Positions 59,245-64,000 of a stretch of DNA of 64,000 bases are shown piece after piece. The DNA is taken from contig NC_089242.1 of NCBI RefSeq assembly GCF_000512585.2, positions 1,240,001-1,304,000 on the forward strand, in the 5' to 3' direction. A program made the position numbers and the translations under genes. Origin of the DNA: Kwoniella bestiolae CBS 10118 (taxonomy: Eukaryota > Basidiomycota > Tremellomycetes > Tremellales > Cryptococcaceae). Position 1 is the first letter of the stretch; every line of letters begins with the position of its first letter. The notes under the pieces are model-generated. The model was not told where the DNA came from, searched no databases, and saw only the letters and a list, made by a program, of their open reading frames with translations.

Positions 59245-61421
59245 ATGATCCCCAAACCACTAATCCTTGCCTTCCTAATTCGTACGTTACTGACCCTACC
59301 ATTCCCACAAACATACTTCCAGCCCGACGAATTCTACCAGGCGTTGGAACCTGCCCATAATCACGTTTTCGGGTATGGTTACCTCACATGGGAATGGAGG
59401 GACTTGCCCTCGCCTATCACTGGGGATTGGTGGGATATGTACGTGGTTGGAGGGAGGATGAGGGGATGGATATGGCCTGGATTGTTTGTTGGGGTTTATA
59501 AGGTCTTACAGATATCAGGCTTGGATGGGACAGAAATGATTGTGAGTTCATGCGTTGTTCCGACTTATCCTGAGAACAATGGACGGGAGGTAGCTGACTT
59601 CTTCAACGCGAGATATAGACGATCGCTCCAAGACTCGTTGGAATACTTGTAGCTGCTTTGACAGACTATTATACCTACAAGCTAGCTTCGAAAGTGCTAA
59701 GCCCTGGTGCATCGGCTTCAGCGGTAAGCAACCCCTCTAATCTAATTTCGATGTTGGATCTGCTGATCATGGTATATACATCGATGTAGCTCTTCCTCTC
59801 GTTAACATCGCTTTTCAACGCACACCTGCTACCGAGATCTTTGTCAACTTCACCCGAGACGCTACTCACTACTATGGCATTGTGCTATTTCCCTTTCCCG
59901 GCTCTGCCCTCTTCGTCGCCGGCGCAAGATCCACTCAAACTTCTGTCGTCTGACAAGGCCACAAAGGAGGGGACAAGCGAGGCTAGGTTGAAGAAGCCCG
60001 AAAGACTAGATTACATAGCCATGGACAGGGATGTACCCTGGCTTCCTACCATCAAGTGAGTCGCTGTCCTGTCCCTCGTGATGATCTACTATTTACTCAT
60101 GTCTCTGTGTCGCATAGATGTGAGGAAAGTCTGTTTCTGTCCGTGGTATTCGCCACGATAGCCCTAAGTATCAGACCTACAACAGCCTCTCTGTGGGCAT
60201 ATTTGGGTATTGATCTGATTGCCAGAACGTTGAGGCAATCGGGAGTGACCTCGACTGAGCGGGTAATCGCTGTGGCCGCTATCAGTCTGTAAGTAGGGTA
60301 CCTCCTGAGAATTGTGATAATCTGTGCTAAATCCGATTTGGAAATAGTGTTGCGACCTTCGCCGCATCTACGTTCATCGACTACTCATTCACGGGTCGAC
60401 TGTATTTCCCATCATTGACATTCATTCACCATAACCTCATTCAAAACATCTCGTCATTCTACGGATCGACCAACTACCTATACCACTTGACCCAATCTCT
60501 GCCCATCTTACTGTTCCCGGTGTGGTACTGGTGGATCCAAGGCTTTGCTGCCTCACTTCTTCCTCGCTTTATCCTCCCATCTCGACTTAGAAGGCTGGAT
60601 ACGCCCCAACCACTTCGACTACTAGCTAGAGCCGTGACATTCTCCATCACCACGCTGTCATTCTCCCCTCACTCGGAATGGAGGTTCCTTCATCCTTTCC
60701 TCCCTTCTCTTCTGATTTTCGTCATCCCCTCAATCACCACTACCTACGCTCCAAAGGTACCATGTCTCAGACTCAGTCAAGCAATCAGGCAGTACACCAG
60801 ATTGGCCAAATTCCCATTTTACTTTGTCCTCTTCTCACCTGTCTTGCCGTTCTTGTATCTCAACATATTCCATGGCAGGGCTCAGGTGGAGGTGATGAAC
60901 GTGCTCAGAAGGGGAGATCTCGGAGAAATCAAGTCATTGGTAGCGTTGACTCCGTGTCACTCAGTACCTTGGCAGAGTCACCTGCATGTCAAAAATATGG
61001 AAGGATGGTTCTTGACCTGTGAGCCGCCAATAGGGTGAGTGCTGAATCACTTCAGATTGTATTTGCACATTGACTGATGAGCTGATATCATTGAAGGGTT
61101 AACTCTGATACTCATCGTACGCAACAATCCTTCTTCTACCAATCGCCCGTCTCATACCTCCAGGAAGTCTTCCCATACCCTCCAGCACAATTACATGAAA
61201 TATCCAATATGACCGCCAGCCCAGCAGAACCGTCCCACTTGATCCTATTCGGCGAAATTCTGGGCAGATTAGAAACCCACAAAGGTGTATCTTCCACGGT
61301 CAGTGATGAGCTGGTCCACCTTGGGTACGAGCGAGTATGGTATGGATGGAATGGGTTTGATCTTTTGCAAGATGAGGACGAGAGGAAAGGTGGACTTACA
61401 GTGTGGAGGCTTGTTACGTAA
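59245..61421 (+). CDS. GPI10: GPI mannosyltransferase III (Gpi10/PIG-B), GT22 family
   Basis: The start at 59245 gives MIPKPLILAFLIRTLLTLPF. The luminal GT22 motif follows: FQPDEFYQALEPAHNHVFGYG and YLTWEWRDLPSPI, with the catalytic Asp of the DE pair. Many hydrophobic helices come next (ATIALSIRPTTASLWAYLGI, SLPILLFPVWYWWIQGFAAS, FPFYFVLFSPVLPFLYLNIF). The C-terminal luminal motif ALTPCHSVPWQSHLHV and WFLTCEPP is the PIG-B hallmark. The enzyme adds the third mannose of the GPI anchor in the ER from dolichol-P-mannose. A hydrophilic loop (LKLLSSDKATKEGTSEAR) is inserted near the middle. Short introns interrupt the frame at about 59540, 59725, 60056, 60290 and 61034. The stop is at 61419-61421. 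Confidence 0.9.
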
Positions 61422-61642
61422 ATTAGGTTGTGCGCCACATGTGAAAAGTATATGTATAATTGTAAACCCCGGTAAACGCCGAATGTTGCTGGTTACCACA
61501 AGATGAATTTTGAGGTTGTTGGACAACGTCGAGGGTGTATGGTTGAATTTGATGATAATCTCTCTTCTAACTAACTATTCTACATCTTTATTCCTTTTAC
61601 CCCTAAAACAAAACAGTGGACGAAGGCTAAATATATCCCAAA

Positions 61643-62253
61643 ATGTCTGACGCTGGATCTGAAACCGCTTCCAACCCCCCCGCCGTCGAGGTCGAAGGTG
61701 CCGAAGTTGAGGTAGCCGAGAAATCCGGTCCCCTCTCCGTCGAGGATGCCCTCCAACAAGTCATCAAGACTGCTCTTGTCCACGATGGTCTTGCTAGAGG
61801 TTTGAGGGAGTGCGCCAAGGCGCTTGATAAGAGGGAGGCTCACTTGTGTGTCTTGGTTGAGACTGTTACTGAGGGTGGGTTTACGTTCACATAAGCGGAT
61901 TAGATCTTTGAAAATAAGGAAAGGAAGCCTGTGCTGATTGTCATGGTACACGTTCAGCCGAATACCTCAAGCTCATCGAGGCTCTCTGTGCCGAACACTC
62001 CATCCAACTCATCAAGGTCTCCGACGCCAAGGTCCTCGGTCAATGGGCTGGTCTCGCCAAGATCGACAGAGAGGGTAAACCCCGAAAGGTCGTTGGATGC
62101 TCTTGTGTAGTTATCACCAACTACGGTCAAGACTCCCCCGCCCTTCAAGTCCTCTTGGACTGTGAGTCGCCCTCTCCTCTACCTCTCACAAAATCATACT
62201 GAGAACATTGGCTAATTACCTTGTCATGCTGAATAGACTTCAAGACCCGATAA
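61643..62253 (+). CDS. RPS12: Cytosolic ribosomal protein eS12
   Basis: Exon 1 at 61643 encodes MSDAGSETASNPPAVEVEG and continues LSVEDALQQVIKTALVHDGL, RGLRECAKALDKREAHLCVL. Exon 2 gives EYLKLIEALCAEHSIQLIKV, LGQWAGLAKIDREGKPRKV and GCSCVVITNYGQDSPALQVL. A third, tiny coding exon ends LLDYFKTR with TAA at 62251-62253. These are the conserved L7Ae-fold features of eS12 in the beak of the small subunit. A further consensus intron (62293-62544) appears to lie in the 3'UTR. Confidence 0.95.
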
Positions 62254-62292
62254 ATGCGTCACATTATCGAATATCACCCCTAATTCACCAAC

Positions 62293-62544
62293 GTGAGTTG
62301 CCATTTCTTCTTGACTGTTGGTCCACCTCATTGCAACACTCTCTAATCCCCCATACCCCTGACCCACCCACCCTGATGAATATGGGACTCCCTCTTCGCA
62401 TTGTAAAGTGTCGACAATCCCTAGGAATCGAACCTACTCTCTTCGGAGGGCAATCCGCTGTCTGATCTTGTTCTTTTGTCAACGATATATGTTACTGTCA
62501 TCATTGAGAAGCGATGTACTGATTGACTATATGGGTTCTAACAG
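62293..62544 (+). other. Putative 3'UTR intron of RPS12
   Basis: A GTGAGT donor at 62293 and an acceptor (TTGACTATATGGGTTCTAACAG) ending at 62544 would define a 252-nt intron after the stop codon. That is four to five times the usual intron size in this window. Confidence 0.45.
62370..62470 (+). ncRNA. Candidate C/D-type small RNA inside the RPS12 3'UTR intron
   Basis: The stretch has a C-box-like TGATGAA at 62374-62380 and a D-box-like CTGA at 62462-62465. Between them GGAATCGAACC (62424-62434) is complementary to the conserved 18S rRNA word GGTTCGATTCC. Such an arrangement would suit an intronic guide RNA. However no terminal stem is visible, the D' box next to the complementarity is missing, and the same 11-mer read on the minus strand equals a tRNA B-box. 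Confidence 0.22.
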
Positions 62545-62820
62545 ATCTTCTTCCTCGCTTGGCGACTTGTTGCTTGGTTAGATAGATGGAAGGGTGATAT
62601 ATGATATATGAATGCATCGGCGTGGAAGCGTATTATGTTGGTCGCAGAGCCAGTCGATATATGAGACCGCGCATCAAGGACATTCACCCTCCCTGTCCAT
62701 CGCATACTTATTGTGCAACATTGAGTGATTAAATCAACCACTGCGAAGCCTCTTGACTTACTCAACTAATTCGTACGAAGCATATATGATGACTAAATGC
62801 AAGAAACCTTAATATGAACT

Positions 62821-64000
62821 CTACCAAATACCCAAGAAACTACCAAAAGTCCAAATCAAACAAATCACCCCAGTAGGCAAAATACCAATATACACTAACA
62901 GATCCTGCCATAACCTCCTTCCCAACCTTCTCTTCTGTAATTGCTTTTCCTTTCTCGCCAACAAGATATCCGTACTGGGATCGTTCAAGCTGTTGGTCCG
63001 ATTATGCCCGTGCCCATATCCATTCATTGTGGAAGGTACTCTTCGAGAGGACTCTTGATTCTGGGGTTCGTTCGGGTTGGGGGCGTTTCGGGATGGGAAG
63101 ATAATGGATAAGGGGGAGCGGACGTGGAATGTGATTATGAAGAAGAGGGCTTTGATACAAATTAAGGTAGGGGTTAGCTTATCTGGTTAGAGTAGCTTTG
63201 AGCGGCGGTGGTGGTTAAAGTCATCATAAGGTTGAGCAACGAAGCACCACAGTATGCATTATCGGTAGGTGATGGACAAGAGCTGCTAAATCACACTCAC
63301 AAGGCAAGAACCATCCCACCGCCAATACACTCAACACACCCAACAATTCAATCTTCTCAGCTACCCACCCGCTAATAGACGCTACGAGCACTACCACCCC
63401 CCATATAGCGATTCCAACCCATTTACCAGCTTTCAGCCTTTCCCCCTGATCGACACCCATCGAACTCAGGATCGTATCTCTACCTCTCAAGATCCACATG
63501 TTGGTCGATCCAAGAACCACGATGCACATCAATACCCTTGAGAAGTTGACCCATCCGTCATCTGCTGGTAGTCTTGCGAAGACACCAGATGGAGTGGTAG
63601 GACTGGAGATGGGGGTGGTGGATTGGTCGAGGGGTGGTAGGAGGTAATATGGGACTAGGGCCAATGGTAGACACAGGATGAGAATCAAGGAGGAGGCGAG
63701 TAGACAGGGGACAGGGAAGGAAGTGCTTTTGGCTCGGGCGAGGGAGGCATGGATTGGGAGAGTATTGATGTGAGGTGAGAAGAAGATGGTCAATGTTGCT
63801 AAGTTGATTTATGATGATTAGCTCAATACCTCCTTGTGCTATCTGGATCAATCGACAGATGATACCCACTCAACCCTGCACCTGCGCTACTTCCACCTGC
63901 CAGACCGAATTTCCTCTTCGCCAAATGACCCAACACCTCGGTGATCACTTCTGCTCCATTTTCTGACCCATCACCTTCGCCGATGGGTTGAGGCAGCTCT
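62821..64000 (-). CDS. AVT/SLC38-like amino acid transporter, 5' part cut by the window edge
   Basis: The gene runs off the right edge, so only the C-terminal part is present. From the edge the exon reads ELPQPIGEGDGSENGAEVIT, LGHLAKRKFGLAGGSSAG and ends DSTRR. The next exon begins with TLTIFFSPHINTLPIHASL and has membrane helices (SFPVPCLLASSLILILCLPL, VNFSRVLMCIVVLGSTNMWI, WVGIAIWGVVVLVASISGWV, IELLGVLSVLAVGWFLP). The last exon ends LVYIGILPTGVICLIWTFGS with stop at 62821-62823. The RD motif in a long luminal loop (LRGRDTILSSMG) and the helix-loop pattern fit fungal vacuolar AVT or SLC38-type transporters. The call is from the partial protein only, so another APC-superfamily member is possible. 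Confidence 0.6.

Larger units (their letters stand above)
62254..62820. other. Convergent intergenic region
   Basis: This lies between RPS12 (+) and the transporter gene (-). Besides the putative 3'UTR intron and its candidate small RNA, the distal half is AT-rich 3'UTR-like sequence. Confidence 0.45.

Noticed and set aside
62411..62480. tRNA gene on the minus strand using the perfect B-box word GGTTCGATTCC
   Set aside because: A five-pair acceptor stem (GACAA/TTGTC) is possible, but the D-arm lacks the conserved A14 and GG residues and the T-stem has a mismatch.
1..64000. Transposons, CRISPR arrays, prophage or bacterial operons
   Set aside because: No transposase, reverse transcriptase, long terminal repeat or spaced-repeat array was seen. 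The gene structure is eukaryotic throughout.

Overview
The window looks like nuclear DNA of a basidiomycete yeast of the Cryptococcus/Kwoniella type (Tremellomycetes). This is an inference from three things. The genes are cut by many short introns (mostly about 45-70 nt) with GTRNGT donors and CTNAC/TGAC-like branch sites. Intergenic gaps are short and genes lie on both strands. The gene set includes a fungal hybrid phytochrome, a WOPR (Wor1/Ryp1/Liv3) regulator, Zn2Cys6 and RTA1 families and Ser-rich GPI-type surface proteins. Almost every gene is split, so coordinates are first coding base to stop codon, with introns inside.

Left part (1-13 kb): a possible gene end at the edge, a small CBP6-like mitochondrial assembly factor (+), a large OCRL-type inositol polyphosphate 5-phosphatase (-), mitochondrial ribosomal protein uL24m (+), a predicted surface protein with a C-terminal hydrophobic tail (+), an RTA1-like seven-helix membrane protein (+) and a small secreted cysteine-bearing protein (-).

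Signalling block (14-30 kb): a very long phytochrome histidine kinase (-) lies divergently from a Zn2Cys6 transcription factor (+). A Ser-rich GPI-type protein (-) and the WOPR master regulator (-) follow. About 6 kb upstream of the WOPR gene (29.3-35.4 kb) has no recognisable gene. It holds a 50-A run and two near matches to the published Wor1 site.

Right part (35-64 kb): dense housekeeping genes. These are an OPT oligopeptide transporter (-), a histidine phosphatase (-), sulfide:quinone oxidoreductase (-), a CRAL-TRIO/RhoGAP protein (+), an Rkm4/SETD6-type methyltransferase (-), a BSD-domain protein (-), the checkpoint kinase Rad53/Cds1 (+), Mtq2 (-), adenylyl cyclase-associated protein (+), Ski8 (-), Gpi10 (+), ribosomal protein eS12 (+) and the C-terminal part of an AVT/SLC38-like amino acid transporter (-, runs off the right edge).

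I found no convincing new multi-gene system. The items most worth a second look are gene-structure oddities (12-nt and 14-nt microexons, an ATG directly followed by an intron, a stop-free 333-nt in-frame intron), the long regulatory desert of the WOPR gene, and a possible small RNA in a 3'UTR intron of RPS12.
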